Positions 8,181-16,908 of a DNA stretch of 64,000 nt are shown here, piece by piece (the first letter of the stretch is position 1; the number at the start of each line of letters is the position of its first letter). A program made the position numbers and the translations under genes. This DNA is from Terripilifer sp031921685 (GTDB lineage Bacteria; Pseudomonadota; Alphaproteobacteria; Rhizobiales; Beijerinckiaceae), in the NCBI RefSeq assembly GCF_031921685.1, contig NZ_JAPDHU010000001.1, positions 310,001 to 374,000 of the forward strand, written 5' to 3'. A model generated the notes under the pieces. The model did no database searches, was not told where the DNA came from, and saw nothing but the letters and a program-made list of their open reading frames with translations.

Positions 8181-9194
8181 TCATTCAATACTGATCTTGG
8201 CGCGTTGAATGACCTCGCGCCACACACGCGTTTCCCCATCGATGCGCTGAACCATGGCCGCGGAACCGTCGCCCAAAGCGGTGATGCCGACCTGCGCCAG
8301 CTTGCCGCGCAGTTCCGCATCGCCCAGCGCCTGCACGATGGCCTTTTCCAAATCGGCGCGCAGCGGCTCGGGCGTTCCCTTAGCGACGAGAACAGCGAAC
8401 CAGGCGCTGGTTTCAAAACCGGCGACACCGGCTTCAGCCATCGTCGGCACATCGGGCAGCGTCTCGGCGCGTTGCGCCGTCGTCACCGCCAGCGCACGCA
8501 ATTGACCGGCACGAATCTGCTCAAGCACCGACGGCAGATTGTCGAACATCACCTGCACATGGCCGCTGATGAGATCGGCCACCGCCGGCGCGCTGCCTTT
8601 ATACGGTACGTGGACCATGTCGGCGCCTGTCAATTGGCGAAACATTTCGCCATTGAGATGGCCGTTCGAGCCATTGCCTTGCGAGGCATAATTGAGGCTG
8701 CCGGGCTTGGCTTTCGTCAAAGCCACCAATTCGCCGATCGTCTTGGCTGGAACTGAGGGATGAACGACGACCACATTGGGCACGGAGCCGGTGCGCGTCA
8801 CCGGCGCCAGATCGCGGCTGACGTCATAGCCCAGCGAACGATAGAGCAATGGGTTGAGCGTCAAAGCGCTGGAAGCGACCGCGAGCAGCGTATGGCCATC
8901 CGCCGGCCCGCGCGCCACCGCCAGAACGCCGACACTGCCATTGGCGCCCGGGCGATTTTCGACGATGACCGACTGCTTCCAGAGATCGCCGAGCTTCTGC
9001 GCCAGCAGACGCGAGATGATATCGCTCGTCCCGCCGGCTTGATAGGGCGAGACGATGGTGACGCTGCGCGACGGGAAGGTCTGCGCCTGCGCCATGCTTG
9101 CGCCGACGATACCCAGCGCAACGAATGCCAGCCCGCGCAGCGCCCGCATCGTCCCGTTTCGCTGCTGCCTCGCATGCAATCGCTTTATCATCAT
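8181..9194 (-). CDS. Tripartite tricarboxylate transporter (Bug-family) substrate-binding protein
   Basis: About 337 residues. A basic start and hydrophobic segment ending in ASMAQAQ form a signal peptide, and the mature protein begins with the Bug-family pattern FPSRSVTIVSPYQAGG. The lobe markers RPGANGSVG and HVPYKGSAPAVADLISGHV follow. Bug proteins bind carboxylates for TctAB-type permeases. ATG at 9194 has GGAG eight bases upstream; an ATG at 9245 overlapping the previous stop (ATGA) is possible but gives a very long leader. No TctA or TctB gene is in the window. It probably captures the carboxylate handled by the neighbouring catabolic operon. Confidence 0.85.
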   Translation of the reverse strand: MMIKRLHARQQRNGTMRALRGLAFVALGIVGASMAQAQTFPSRSVTIVSPYQAGGTSDIISRLLAQKLGDLWKQSVIVENRPGANGSVGVLAVARGPADGHTLLAVASSALTLNPLLYRSLGYDVSRDLAPVTRTGSVPNVVVVHPSVPAKTIGELVALTKAKPGSLNYASQGNGSNGHLNGEMFRQLTGADMVHVPYKGSAPAVADLISGHVQVMFDNLPSVLEQIRAGQLRALAVTTAQRAETLPDVPTMAEAGVAGFETSAWFAVLVAKGTPEPLRADLEKAIVQALGDAELRGKLAQVGITALGDGSAAMVQRIDGETRVWREVIQRAKISIE

Positions 9195-9241
9195 TGTGCT
9201 CCGGTCCCTGAATGTTCGTGAGAGGCAGATACGGTTCAGCA

Positions 9242-10231
9242 TCATGGTGCTTCAATCCGGGCCCGTTCGATGACGGATTTCCACCGCGCACCGTCGCCCG
9301 CGAGAAAAGCCGCAAAATCCTTGCCGGTTTTCAGATCGGCAGTGACGCCGAGGTCGGCGAGGCGCTTCACTTGCGAAGCGTCCGTGAGCCCGCTGTGCAG
9401 CGCCTGGGCAACACGCGTTGATATGTCCGCCGGCAGCCCAGCCGGGCCGAGCAGGCCGTACCAGGTACCGACACCGATGTTGCGCAAACCCGCTTCCTCG
9501 AGCGTCGGCACATCGGGTGCGGAGGGCAGCCGCGACGGCGCCGTCAAGGCCAGCGCGCGCAAGGTTCCTCCCGTCACCTGCGGCAGGAGTTGCGGCACAT
9601 TCTCGAACAGAAAATCGACATGGCCGCTGATGAGATCGCTCACGGCCGGCGCGCCGCCGCGATAAGGCACATGCGTCGCTTCAAAGCCCGCTTCCAGGCG
9701 AAACAGCTCGGCGAGGAGATGAACGGATGTGCCGACGCCGGGCGAAGCGAAGTTCAATTTCTTCGGCTGCGCTTTGCCTGTGGCGACAAGATCGGCAACG
9801 GTCTTCGCCGGATTGTTCGGATTGACGACGAGGAAGCTCGGCACTTCCGTCACCAAAGCCAGCGGCGTGAAATCGACTTCCGTACGGTATTGCGCGTTCT
9901 TGGTCAGATGCGGGCCGATGGTAAGGGGACCGCCAGCGGTGAACAGCAAGGTGTAGCCATCTGGCGCGGCCTTGGCGACGGCGTTGCAACCGATCATGCC
10001 GGAGGCTCCAGGCTTGTTCTCGACGACGAAGCTTCTGCCAAGTTTTTCGCCAAGCACTTCGGCGGCAATGCGCGCCAGAATGTCGGCTGTACCGCCTGCG
10101 GCATAGGGCACGATCAAAGTGACGGTGCGCGTTGGATAGTCGGCGGCGCGCAGAGAGTTGCTCGCAAGGCCAGCCAGAGCAAGCGACATGGCGGTGCGCC
10201 GGGTGATGCCATTGCGAGAGCTGGACCGCAC
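9242..10231 (-). CDS. Second Bug-family substrate-binding protein
   Basis: About 329 residues from a GTG start preceded by AGGGG. An RR pair just before the hydrophobic leader (ITRRTAMSLALAGLASNSLRA) suggests a twin-arginine-like or ordinary signal peptide. The mature part has the Bug marks YPTRTVTLIVPYAAGG, ENKPGASG and HVPYRGGAPAVSDLISGHV. It is upstream of the other Bug gene in the same minus-strand unit, with the stop next to that gene's longest possible start. The two proteins share clear similarity and may bind related carboxylates. Confidence 0.85.
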   Translation of the reverse strand: MRSSSRNGITRRTAMSLALAGLASNSLRAADYPTRTVTLIVPYAAGGTADILARIAAEVLGEKLGRSFVVENKPGASGMIGCNAVAKAAPDGYTLLFTAGGPLTIGPHLTKNAQYRTEVDFTPLALVTEVPSFLVVNPNNPAKTVADLVATGKAQPKKLNFASPGVGTSVHLLAELFRLEAGFEATHVPYRGGAPAVSDLISGHVDFLFENVPQLLPQVTGGTLRALALTAPSRLPSAPDVPTLEEAGLRNIGVGTWYGLLGPAGLPADISTRVAQALHSGLTDASQVKRLADLGVTADLKTGKDFAAFLAGDGARWKSVIERARIEAP

Positions 10232-10340
10232 GAAAGCCCCTTTAGTGATGGCGTGCGCGAGTCCAGCGGCGGGCAAGCCTACCTGCCCGCACCTTCGGCC
10301 TCAGGCAGCGAATGCCGCGGCGGCCATCTGCTCCCGCACG

Positions 10341-10359
10341 TGATATTTCATAAAAAATC
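10341..10359 (-). promoter_or_regulatory. Third GATATTTCA motif upstream of the Bug-protein operon
   Basis: The nonamer GATATTTCA (10342-10350) lies in the spacer upstream of the two Bug genes, in an AT-rich tract suitable for a promoter. It matches the motifs at 7096-7104 and, inverted, 8141-8149. It extends the proposed GntR regulon to solute uptake. Confidence 0.4.
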
Positions 10360-10412
10360 TTACATACTTGCGCAACGGTGTAAATGGTCTGAGGACGAAT
10401 TTTCCAGACAAA

Positions 10413-10450
10413 CAAAAATGAAGCCCGGCGGGACCAGCCAGCCGGGCTTC
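10413..10450 (-). terminator. Rho-independent terminator of wrbA
   Basis: A perfect 10-base repeat, GAAGCCCGGC (10420-10429) and GCCGGGCTTC (10441-10450), is followed on the minus strand by ATTTTTGTTTG. It lies 24 bases beyond the wrbA stop codon. Confidence 0.85.
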
Positions 10451-10473
10451 TCGAAATGCGCGGTGAACGAAAA

Positions 10474-11073
10474 TCAGCCGAACAGCTTCTTGGCCACTTC
10501 GGCGACCTGGCGGCCTTGATAACGGGCGCCTTCCAGTTCGACGTCGGAGGGCTGACGCGAACCGTCGCCGCCGGTGATCGTGGTGGCACCGTAAGGCGCG
10601 CCGCCGACGACTTCGTCGAGCTTCATCTGGCCGGCATAGCCGTAGTTGAGACCGACGATCACCAGACCGAAGTGCAGAAGATTGGTGATGATGGAAAACA
10701 GCGTCGTCTCCTGGCCGCCATGCTGCGTGGCGGTCGAGGTGAAGGCCGCACCAACCTTGCCGTTCAGCGCGCCCTTGGCCCACAGGCCACCGGCCTGATC
10801 GAGGAAGTTCGCCATCTGCGAGGCCATGCGGCCGAAGCGCGTGCCCGTGCCGACGATGATCGCATCGTAATTGGCGAGATCGTCGATGGTGGCGATCGGC
10901 GCTTTCTGATCGAGCTTGTAATAGGATTTCTTGGCGATCTCTTCCGGCACCAGTTCCGGTACGCGCTTGATGTCGACGGTCGCGCCGGCTGCACGCGCGC
11001 CTTCAGCGACGGCTTCCGCCATCTTCTCGATATGGCCATAAGCCGAATAATAAAGCACCAGAACTTTCGCCAT
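10474..11073 (-). CDS. wrbA: NAD(P)H:quinone oxidoreductase, WrbA
   Basis: A 199-residue flavodoxin-like quinone reductase. The N-terminal VLVLYYSAYGHIEKMA phosphate-binding loop, the GTGTRFGRM segment and the TQHGGQETTL segment are WrbA signatures. It reduces quinones by two electrons with FMN, avoiding semiquinones. The ATG at 11073 is preceded by AGGAG. It lies downstream of the pirin gene on the same strand, so both are probably expressed together under the divergent LysR regulator, in keeping with a quinone or electrophile response. Confidence 0.95.
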   Translation of the reverse strand: MAKVLVLYYSAYGHIEKMAEAVAEGARAAGATVDIKRVPELVPEEIAKKSYYKLDQKAPIATIDDLANYDAIIVGTGTRFGRMASQMANFLDQAGGLWAKGALNGKVGAAFTSTATQHGGQETTLFSIITNLLHFGLVIVGLNYGYAGQMKLDEVVGGAPYGATTITGGDGSRQPSDVELEGARYQGRQVAEVAKKLFG

Positions 11074-11160
11074 GACAGGCTCCTTTTGACATTCAGAGGG
11101 TGAGAGGTAAGCAGACAAGCATCATGCGCGGGCATAACCCGCGCATGACCAGACCTTGTG

Positions 11161-11856
11161 TTAGGCAGCGTCGACGAGGACCAGTTCAGCATCCTCGAGC
11201 GCGGTGACGCGCACGACGTTCTCGTTGGCGATCGCCGCACCATCGCGGGTGCCGAGCTTGACGCCGTTGACTTCAACCGCGCCGCTGGCGGGCACGAGAT
11301 AGCCGTTGCGACCGCGCAGATCGTATTCGGTGCTTTCGCCCTTCTTCAGCGTCGCGCCGAGGACGCGGGCATCGGCCCGGATCGGCAGTGCTTCGGCGTC
11401 ACCAGCGATGCCGCTCGCCAGAGTGACGAACTTGCCGGCATTGTCGCCCTTCGGGAACCGCTTCGATCCCCAGGAAGGCTCGCCGCCTTCGCGCGTCGGG
11501 ATGATCCAGATCTGGAAGATCTTCGTCGTCTCCGGCTCGAGATTATATTCGGCGTGGCGAATGCCCGTGCCGGCGCTCATCACCTGAACGTCACCGGCTT
11601 GGGTGCGGCCCTTATTGCCCAGATTGTCCTGGTGCGTGATGGCGCCCTCGCGAACATAAGTGATGATTTCCATATTGGCGTGGGGATGCGGCGGGAAGCC
11701 CGAATTCGGCGCAATCTCGTCGTCATTCCAAACCCGCAGCGCGCCATGGTGGACGCGATCAGGGTCGTAATGATCCCCAAAAGAAAAGTGATGTCTTGCC
11801 TTGAGCCAACCGTGGTCGGCGCTCATCAGGCGGTCGAACGGACGGGTCTCGATCAT
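11161..11856 (-). CDS. Pirin-family protein (YhaK-like)
   Basis: A 231-residue bicupin. The N-terminal cupin carries the pirin signature: HHFSFGDHYDPDR, then PPHPHANMEIITYV with metal-binding histidines, and later SAGTGIRHAE. Pirins of this type can have quercetin dioxygenase activity or act as redox sensors. The start has an AAGGA site. It is transcribed away from a LysR-type regulator; the same pairing is known for E. coli yhaK and yhaJ. Confidence 0.9.
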   Translation of the reverse strand: MIETRPFDRLMSADHGWLKARHHFSFGDHYDPDRVHHGALRVWNDDEIAPNSGFPPHPHANMEIITYVREGAITHQDNLGNKGRTQAGDVQVMSAGTGIRHAEYNLEPETTKIFQIWIIPTREGGEPSWGSKRFPKGDNAGKFVTLASGIAGDAEALPIRADARVLGATLKKGESTEYDLRGRNGYLVPASGAVEVNGVKLGTRDGAAIANENVVRVTALEDAELVLVDAA

Positions 11857-11968
11857 TTTGGCTTTCCTTCGGGCCCCGAAATGGCGCCCTCGTTGAGCAA
11901 AGACTTAAGCCAGAATGTGTGGTATAAAAATAGAAACTCATGAAACTCATCGTTTCCGGAATTGACCC

Positions 11969-12919
11969 ATGCGCCTCCCCGATCTTGAAGCCCTGGCCAT
12001 CTTTGCCCTGGTCGTCCGGAGCCGCTCCTTCGCCGGTGCCGCTGCCGAACTGGGGGCCTCGAAAGCGACGGTATCAAAAGCCGTCAGCCGGCTGGAACAG
12101 AAGCTCGGCACCCGCCTGCTCAACCGCACCTCGCGGCGCCTGTCCCTTACCGACGCCGGGCGGCGGCTGGCGGAACGGGCCGAGCATATCCTCGTGTCCG
12201 GCGAGGCGGCGGAAAGCGACGCCCAGGCGGAATCCTCCTCGCCGCGCGGCCTGGTGCGGCTGGCCGCGCCGATGTCGTTTGGCATGCGCACCATCGCGCC
12301 GCTGCTGCCGAAATTCTTCGAAACCTATCCGCATGTCGCGGTGGATCTACAACTCAGCGATACGATGGTCGATCTGATCGGCGAGGGTTTCGACCTCGCT
12401 TTGCGCATCGCCGTGCTGCCGGATTCATCGCTGGTCGCACGCCGCCTCGCCGACGTGCATCGCTATATCGTCGCGGCCCCGAGCTATCTCGAAAAGTATG
12501 GCCGGCCGACGCATCCGCTGCAATTGGCCGAGCATCAGTGTTTCGTCTACACGAACATCCCCAACCCGCGCACTTGGCGCTTCGAGAATACGCGTGGCGA
12601 GGAAGCCAGCGTGCGCATCAACGGCCCGCTCGTCAGTAATAGCGGAGAGGCGATGTTGGAGGCCGCGATCGCCGGCTGCGGCATCGCCGCCCTGCCGGAT
12701 TTTTTGTTGTATGAGGCCATCGACCAGAAGAAGCTCGAAGTGCTGCTGCCCGATTGGCCCTCGCCACCGGCCGGCCTGCATCTGGTGATGCCGCCGGGCG
12801 GCCCGCGCCCGGCGCGGGTTGAGGCTTTGATTGCGTTTCTGGTTGAATCCGCGCCGCTCTTTCCCGTCTGCCCGCGCGAGGATCAGCGTACGGCCCGCCC
12901 CTCGCGCCAGCGACAGTAA
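11969..12919 (+). CDS. LysR-type transcriptional regulator
   Basis: A 316-residue LysR protein: an N-terminal winged helix-turn-helix (residues about 5-64, with SFAGAAAELGASKATVSKAVSRLEQ-type spacing) followed by a LysR substrate-binding domain. It is divergent from the pirin-wrbA pair with a 112-base gap that must hold both promoters, the usual LysR layout, so it most likely controls those genes. Its stop lies three bases from the convergent aldolase stop. Confidence 0.92.
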   Translation: MRLPDLEALAIFALVVRSRSFAGAAAELGASKATVSKAVSRLEQKLGTRLLNRTSRRLSLTDAGRRLAERAEHILVSGEAAESDAQAESSSPRGLVRLAAPMSFGMRTIAPLLPKFFETYPHVAVDLQLSDTMVDLIGEGFDLALRIAVLPDSSLVARRLADVHRYIVAAPSYLEKYGRPTHPLQLAEHQCFVYTNIPNPRTWRFENTRGEEASVRINGPLVSNSGEAMLEAAIAGCGIAALPDFLLYEAIDQKKLEVLLPDWPSPPAGLHLVMPPGGPRPARVEALIAFLVESAPLFPVCPREDQRTARPSRQRQ

Positions 12920-12922
12920 CCA

Positions 12923-13675
12923 TCACGCAGCGAGCAGGTTCCAGCCCTTGTCCACCGAGCCCGCCGCGAGCCCCTTGCGGATGTAGTAGTTCCACAATTT
13001 CGCGACGTGATGCGGGCGATCTTCCAGAGCGAGGATCTTGTCGATCTCCGCATCGCTCAGTGGCTCGGGAGCAGCGCCGGCCTGCATCACATCCATCTGC
13101 GCCTGGGCGTTCTCCTGGAAATGCACCGCATCGCTGAACAGCGCCGGCAGCGATTCCGCCACGAGCAACAGACCATGTGCCCGCATCAAGGCGACATGAT
13201 GAGGCCCGAGTGTCGCCGCCAGTTCGCGGCCCTGCTGCGGATATTTGATGTGGCTCGGATCGGGGTGGGTCGGGATGCCGCTTTTCCAGCGCGTGGCGCG
13301 GGCGCGCATCGGCAACAATTGCACGCCCTTCATCATGGTGAAGGCGATGGCGAGGTCCATATGGCTGTGCAGCGACGCATTGATGTCCGGACGCGCCCGG
13401 AAGGCTTCGATATGGATGGAGGTTTCGGAAGGTGGCTTGCCGTCGCCTTGAATCACCTTGCCATCGAAATCGACGAGCAACATGCGATCGGGCGTCAGTT
13501 CGGCGCGGCTATCGGTGCGCCGCTGAATCATCAGGGCATCACGATCCGGCACGCGTACGGCGATATGGCCGCTGTAACTCAGGATATTCATGGTCTCAAG
13601 CATGCGCGAAACGGCGGCAAGTTCCGCCGCCAGGCGTGGCAAGCTTTTGGATTGCAATTCAACCGGCTTGGGCAT
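12923..13675 (-). CDS. Class II aldolase/adducin family protein
   Basis: A 250-residue class II aldolase head domain. Zinc ligands are visible as HSHMD (about residues 103-107) and the later RAHGLLL histidine, and the N-terminal SGHIAVRVP loop matches the phosphate/substrate-binding segment. Relatives include fuculose aldolases and decarboxylases of hydroxylated acids; catabolic members act on aldol products. A GGAGG site precedes the ATG. It is upstream-adjacent to nothing on its strand except the Bug-protein gene 80 bases away, with which it may form a unit. Confidence 0.88.
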   Translation of the reverse strand: MPKPVELQSKSLPRLAAELAAVSRMLETMNILSYSGHIAVRVPDRDALMIQRRTDSRAELTPDRMLLVDFDGKVIQGDGKPPSETSIHIEAFRARPDINASLHSHMDLAIAFTMMKGVQLLPMRARATRWKSGIPTHPDPSHIKYPQQGRELAATLGPHHVALMRAHGLLLVAESLPALFSDAVHFQENAQAQMDVMQAGAAPEPLSDAEIDKILALEDRPHHVAKLWNYYIRKGLAAGSVDKGWNLLAA

Positions 13676-13755
13676 CGATCCTCCAGATTGATCTTTTCTC
13701 TGACGAGCTGCGTCGTCTTTCGTGGTGAGGCCCTCAAGCGGCGATCGGATCGCAT

Positions 13756-14787
13756 CTATTTGCGATCCATCTCGGCGGAGGCTTCGGGGCCCAACATAAC
13801 ATCCCGCAGCGTCCTGACGAGGCCTTTCGGTGCATGGGAGATGCGCCGAATGCTGTCTTGAATACGCGCGCCATCGACGAAGGAGATTTCAAGCTGCTGC
13901 GCCTGGGCCATCGCGAGAAAATCGGGGTCTTTCGACACCGCCATAAAGGCTTCGCGCAGCGCCGCGACCCGCTCTTGCGGCACGTCCGGCGGTGCCGCGA
14001 AGGGGCGCGCCATGGTCTGACTGGTGAGCACGAGATCGAGGATCTGCTTCTGCTCGGGCGTCTTGGCGAGATCGCCGACCAAGGGGACGTCCTGCAACTC
14101 CGGATGCTTTTCCTCGGCGAATTGCAGGATGATGTTGATCTTCTTGTCGCGCACCCAAGCCGGGCGTGTCGCGACGATCGACGACCAGGACCAATTGCAA
14201 CGGCCCTGCACCTCGCCCCGCTCCAACGCGAGGACGACGTCGTTGCCGCCCTGATAGCCCAGGACCTGCTTCAATTTCGCGCCGAACAACGCATTGAGGA
14301 GATTGGCGTGATAGACCGCCGATGAGCCGAGCACGACCTCACGCGTCATGAATTTTTCCAGCGTGTTGATCCCGGTCGTATGCCAGGTGACACAGGTGCT
14401 GGTGTCGACATTGGCGCTGCCGATCCACGCCAGATCGGCGGCGACGAAACGTGCGGCCGGATTGCCCCAGATCGAATGAAGAGCCGCGTTACGGTCGAAC
14501 GTGCCGAGCGCCGTTCCGTCCTTTGGCAGGGATTTCGCCAATTGATTGGCGACCACCAGACCATTGGCGCCGGGAACATTAGCGACGACGATGCTGGGCT
14601 TGCCCGGCAGGTGATTGCCGAGGAACTGGCCGATCACGCGACCGTAAGTGTCGGTTCCTCCGCCTAGTGAAGAACCAACATAAATCGTAATCCGCTTGCC
14701 TTTATAAAAGTCTTCAACGGACTCCGCTCGCGGGGCATTTCCCCATGCGAACACGACCAACACTCCGGCCAGAAAGACCCTATACAT
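13756..14787 (-). CDS. Bug/TTT-type substrate-binding protein, divergent member
   Basis: A 343-residue exported protein with a signal peptide ending near APRAES. The opening strand (YKGKRITIYVGSSLGGGTD) and VPGANGLVVAN loop are those of tripartite tricarboxylate binding proteins, but the sequence is farther from the two Bug proteins at 8-10 kb than those are from each other. A strong GGGGAGGAG ribosome site precedes the ATG. No permease genes accompany it. It probably binds an organic acid used by the adjacent aldolase or amidohydrolase-type enzymes. Confidence 0.8.
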   Translation of the reverse strand: MYRVFLAGVLVVFAWGNAPRAESVEDFYKGKRITIYVGSSLGGGTDTYGRVIGQFLGNHLPGKPSIVVANVPGANGLVVANQLAKSLPKDGTALGTFDRNAALHSIWGNPAARFVAADLAWIGSANVDTSTCVTWHTTGINTLEKFMTREVVLGSSAVYHANLLNALFGAKLKQVLGYQGGNDVVLALERGEVQGRCNWSWSSIVATRPAWVRDKKINIILQFAEEKHPELQDVPLVGDLAKTPEQKQILDLVLTSQTMARPFAAPPDVPQERVAALREAFMAVSKDPDFLAMAQAQQLEISFVDGARIQDSIRRISHAPKGLVRTLRDVMLGPEASAEMDRK

Positions 14788-14871
14788 CCGCTCCTCCCCA
14801 GGGTGATGTTATTGTCGTCGAACGTTGATCTTCTCATCCTCCGTGCTCGATTCCACCGGACTTGCTTTTCA

Positions 14872-15156
14872 CTACGCGGAAAATCCATGCAGCCGCGCTG
14901 GATTGTCGACCAGGATTTTTTGAATGAGGCCGGCATCGTGATCGACATAGCGATACATCAATGCGACCAGTTCGGCGTCATTCGGCATCCGGCTCTTGCG
15001 CCAGCGCACATGCGGCCAATCCGATCCCCAAATCATGCTATCCGGCGCCGCCTCGACAAAGGCCTGCCCGAACGGCACGGCATCGTTCCAATCGTCCGTC
15101 ATCCGCGACAGCCTGGCGCCATTGGAGAGCATCATCCACCAGCCGTGATGACGTAA
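14872..15156 (-). pseudogene. Amidohydrolase family 2 remnant (C-terminal part only)
   Basis: About 90 residues with the C-terminal signature of amidohydrolase_2 enzymes (MIWGSDWPHVRW, catalytic Asp, then KILVDNPARLHGF). The N-terminal two-thirds with the HxH and central histidines are absent; the frame upstream runs only to a stop at 15172-15174. Recognisable homology ends near 15156, where a GST-like sequence begins on the other strand. It is therefore a truncated remnant, not a working enzyme. Confidence 0.75.
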
Positions 15157-15308
15157 TGGCGAGCGTGCTGCTCAGGCTGAAAGGATCAGGCCTCCTGGAG
15201 GAACATCCCAACCTTTCAGCCTATCTTGCCTGTGCCGAGGCGCGACCCACCTTTCAACGTGCCTTCGCCGCTCAATTGGCGGTCTTCAAGGCCTCGTCGA
15301 ACGACTGA
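15147..15308 (+). pseudogene. Glutathione S-transferase remnant (C-terminal part only)
   Basis: About 53 residues (DDVMASVLLRLKGSG then EEHPNLSAYLACAEARP and FAAQLAVF) match the C-terminal helices of bacterial glutathione S-transferases, where the ADVMM helix and the closing AEARPAFQRA segment are typical. No N-terminal thioredoxin-like domain precedes it; the upstream bases belong to the amidohydrolase remnant on the opposite strand. It looks like the end of a gene cut by a rearrangement. Confidence 0.65.
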
Positions 15309-15356
15309 CAAGACCAGCTTCCGGTCAAATCAGATTTTTGGTCTCGTTCTCGCTCA

Positions 15357-15911
15357 TCAATTGGGCACGGGCTCACGGTGCAGCTTCATCGCCATTGCAA
15401 CGGCGGTATAATATCCCAGGAATGCCAGCAGTTCGGCCAAACCGTTGCGGCCGAGATGTTTGACCGCGTGGTCGAACACCTCGTCGGTCGCAACTTCCTT
15501 ACGATCGAACGCCTTAAAGATCGCGTAGATCGCCTTCTCTCGTTCCGTTTCCAGATGCGGAACCTGGCGTGCCTTCAATTCTTCGACGATCGGCGCCGGC
15601 ATTCCCGCTTTCGATACGAAACGCAGATGAGCATCAATGACGAACGGCGATTCCCAGTGCTGCGCGATCAGCACGATGGCAAGTTCGAATTCCCGTTCCG
15701 AGAGGCTGGACTGGGTGTTGAGCATCGTGCCCAGATGCTCGATCGCATCCGATAGCTTTTCGCTGTGCAGCCAAACCTTGAAAGGTGTCGGAACACGACC
15801 TCTTCCCGCGACAGCACGCTTCAAAACATCCTGCAGCAAAGGCGAATGGGTGTTCGGATCAATCTCGGCATATCGAGCGGGACCGTCAGTCACGTTGAGC
15901 TCCTCCAACAT
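15357..15911 (-). CDS. Carboxymuconolactone decarboxylase (CMD)-family protein
   Basis: A 184-residue all-helical protein with the CMD/AhpD core (LSEREFELAIVLIAQHWES near residues 70-88). The redox CxxC of AhpD-type peroxidase helpers is missing, so it is more like the decarboxylase/lactonase branch or an orphan member. It may serve protocatechuate-type or other aromatic breakdown. It stands alone on the minus strand beside the two gene remnants. Confidence 0.85.
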   Translation of the reverse strand: MLEELNVTDGPARYAEIDPNTHSPLLQDVLKRAVAGRGRVPTPFKVWLHSEKLSDAIEHLGTMLNTQSSLSEREFELAIVLIAQHWESPFVIDAHLRFVSKAGMPAPIVEELKARQVPHLETEREKAIYAIFKAFDRKEVATDEVFDHAVKHLGRNGLAELLAFLGYYTAVAMAMKLHREPVPN

Positions 15912-16290
15912 TCAGTCACTGATTCAGTGGAATCGGTATATCACCTGGGTGCGTCGTCGCACCATGGGACCACTCAGCATCTATTGGAGGGTTCAGGATA
16001 GCGACAGCAAGGTCGCCGCTCTAATGACCGATGGTGAAGAATGCATTCGGGCAAGCGCGCGACCTTGTGGAAGAACATACACATGGCAACGTCGCAAATT
16101 CAGCCGCGGTCGCGATTCCGCAGGTTCCGTTCTCCGACCCGTGGCGATTTCAGCGCTGCCGCGAACGACAGCTCGACTCAAGCCCACTCGTTCAAGGCTT
16201 CCGAACTGAGCAAACAACTTGCAATCACTGCGCGTATTGCAGCGCGCAATTGGCATCGGCTTCGCCGCCTGCCGCATATGCCGGCCAAAA
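15912..16290. other. Non-coding stretch, nothing recognised
   Basis: This stretch between the CMD-family gene and the tRNA terminator has open frames on both strands, including a basic 98-residue one at 16041-16337, but none shows a domain, a good ribosome site or conserved-looking pattern. No promoter or repeat was recognised. Confidence 0.5.
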
Positions 16291-16316
16291 CCGTTTCAAA
16301 TTGGAGATTGAAACGG
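16287..16316 (-). terminator. Probable terminator of tRNA-Arg
   Basis: A perfect 9-base repeat, CCGTTTCAA (16291-16299) and TTGAAACGG (16308-16316), is followed on the minus strand by TTTT. It lies 28 bases past the tRNA 3' end, the expected place for its terminator. Confidence 0.6.
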
Positions 16317-16343
16317 TGCGATATCGCTAAGTTTTGAAAAGAA

Positions 16344-16420
16344 TGGCGCGCCCGAAAGGATTCGAACCTCTGACCCCCAGATTCGTAGTCTGGTGCTCTA
16401 TCCAGCTGAGCTACGGGCGC
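16344..16420 (-). tRNA. tRNA-Arg (anticodon ACG)
   Basis: The 77-base sequence folds into a full cloverleaf: a 7-bp acceptor stem (GCGCCCG with CGGGCGC), a D arm with AGCTCAGCTGGATAGAGC, an anticodon stem CCAGA/TCTGG around loop CTACGAA (anticodon ACG), and a T arm with GGTTCGAATCC. CCA is encoded. A34 is normally edited to inosine to read CGU, CGC and CGA. Confidence 0.97.
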
Positions 16421-16908
16421 CTGCGTTCGGCGGGCTCAAGCTTGAACTTGTACCAGACGCCGTGTGCGAGGCTCGTTTAGCGAGTTCCTCGGGGTAATGC
16501 AACGCCCCAGTGACATCCGGACAGAGGATTTTCAACGCATTATTTGCGGAGGCGGCCATTGGCGCTGAAAAAAGCTTTCGGGTGGGACCGATCTCTTAAA
16601 ATTCGCCCCTTCGTCGCCGCTCACGGTAGACGCGCCCGTCCTTTTTTGTCCCAACCGGCCGCCCCAGCGCGGCCGTTCGCCTACTCCAGCTTAACAAAAT
16701 GGGGACATGGTCAAGCTATTGGCAGACAAGACAATTCTCGGTGCCAAATTGACTACGGGATCGTAGCCGGCCGATGCATCGGATGGCGTACGAATCATCA
16801 TTAACCACTTCTTAACAAACCAAAAACAGGCATAAAATTTGTGTTAAAGTTTCCTTAATCCGCTTGGTGGGCGGCAGCGCGGCACTGACTTCACTTGCCG
16901 CAGAGGAC
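16421..16908. other. Long upstream region of the rpfF-like gene
   Basis: About 490 bases with no convincing gene. The last 100 bases are AT-rich (TTAACCACTTCTTAAC, then AAAATTTGTGTTAAAGTTTCC) and probably hold the promoter of the DSF synthase gene. No riboswitch or clear operator was recognised. The first part also carries the tRNA-Arg promoter on the minus strand. Confidence 0.5.

Noticed and set aside
16041..16337. Basic 98-residue open frame upstream of tRNA-Arg
   Set aside because: It has no recognised domain, an odd composition and overlaps the probable tRNA terminator on the other strand.
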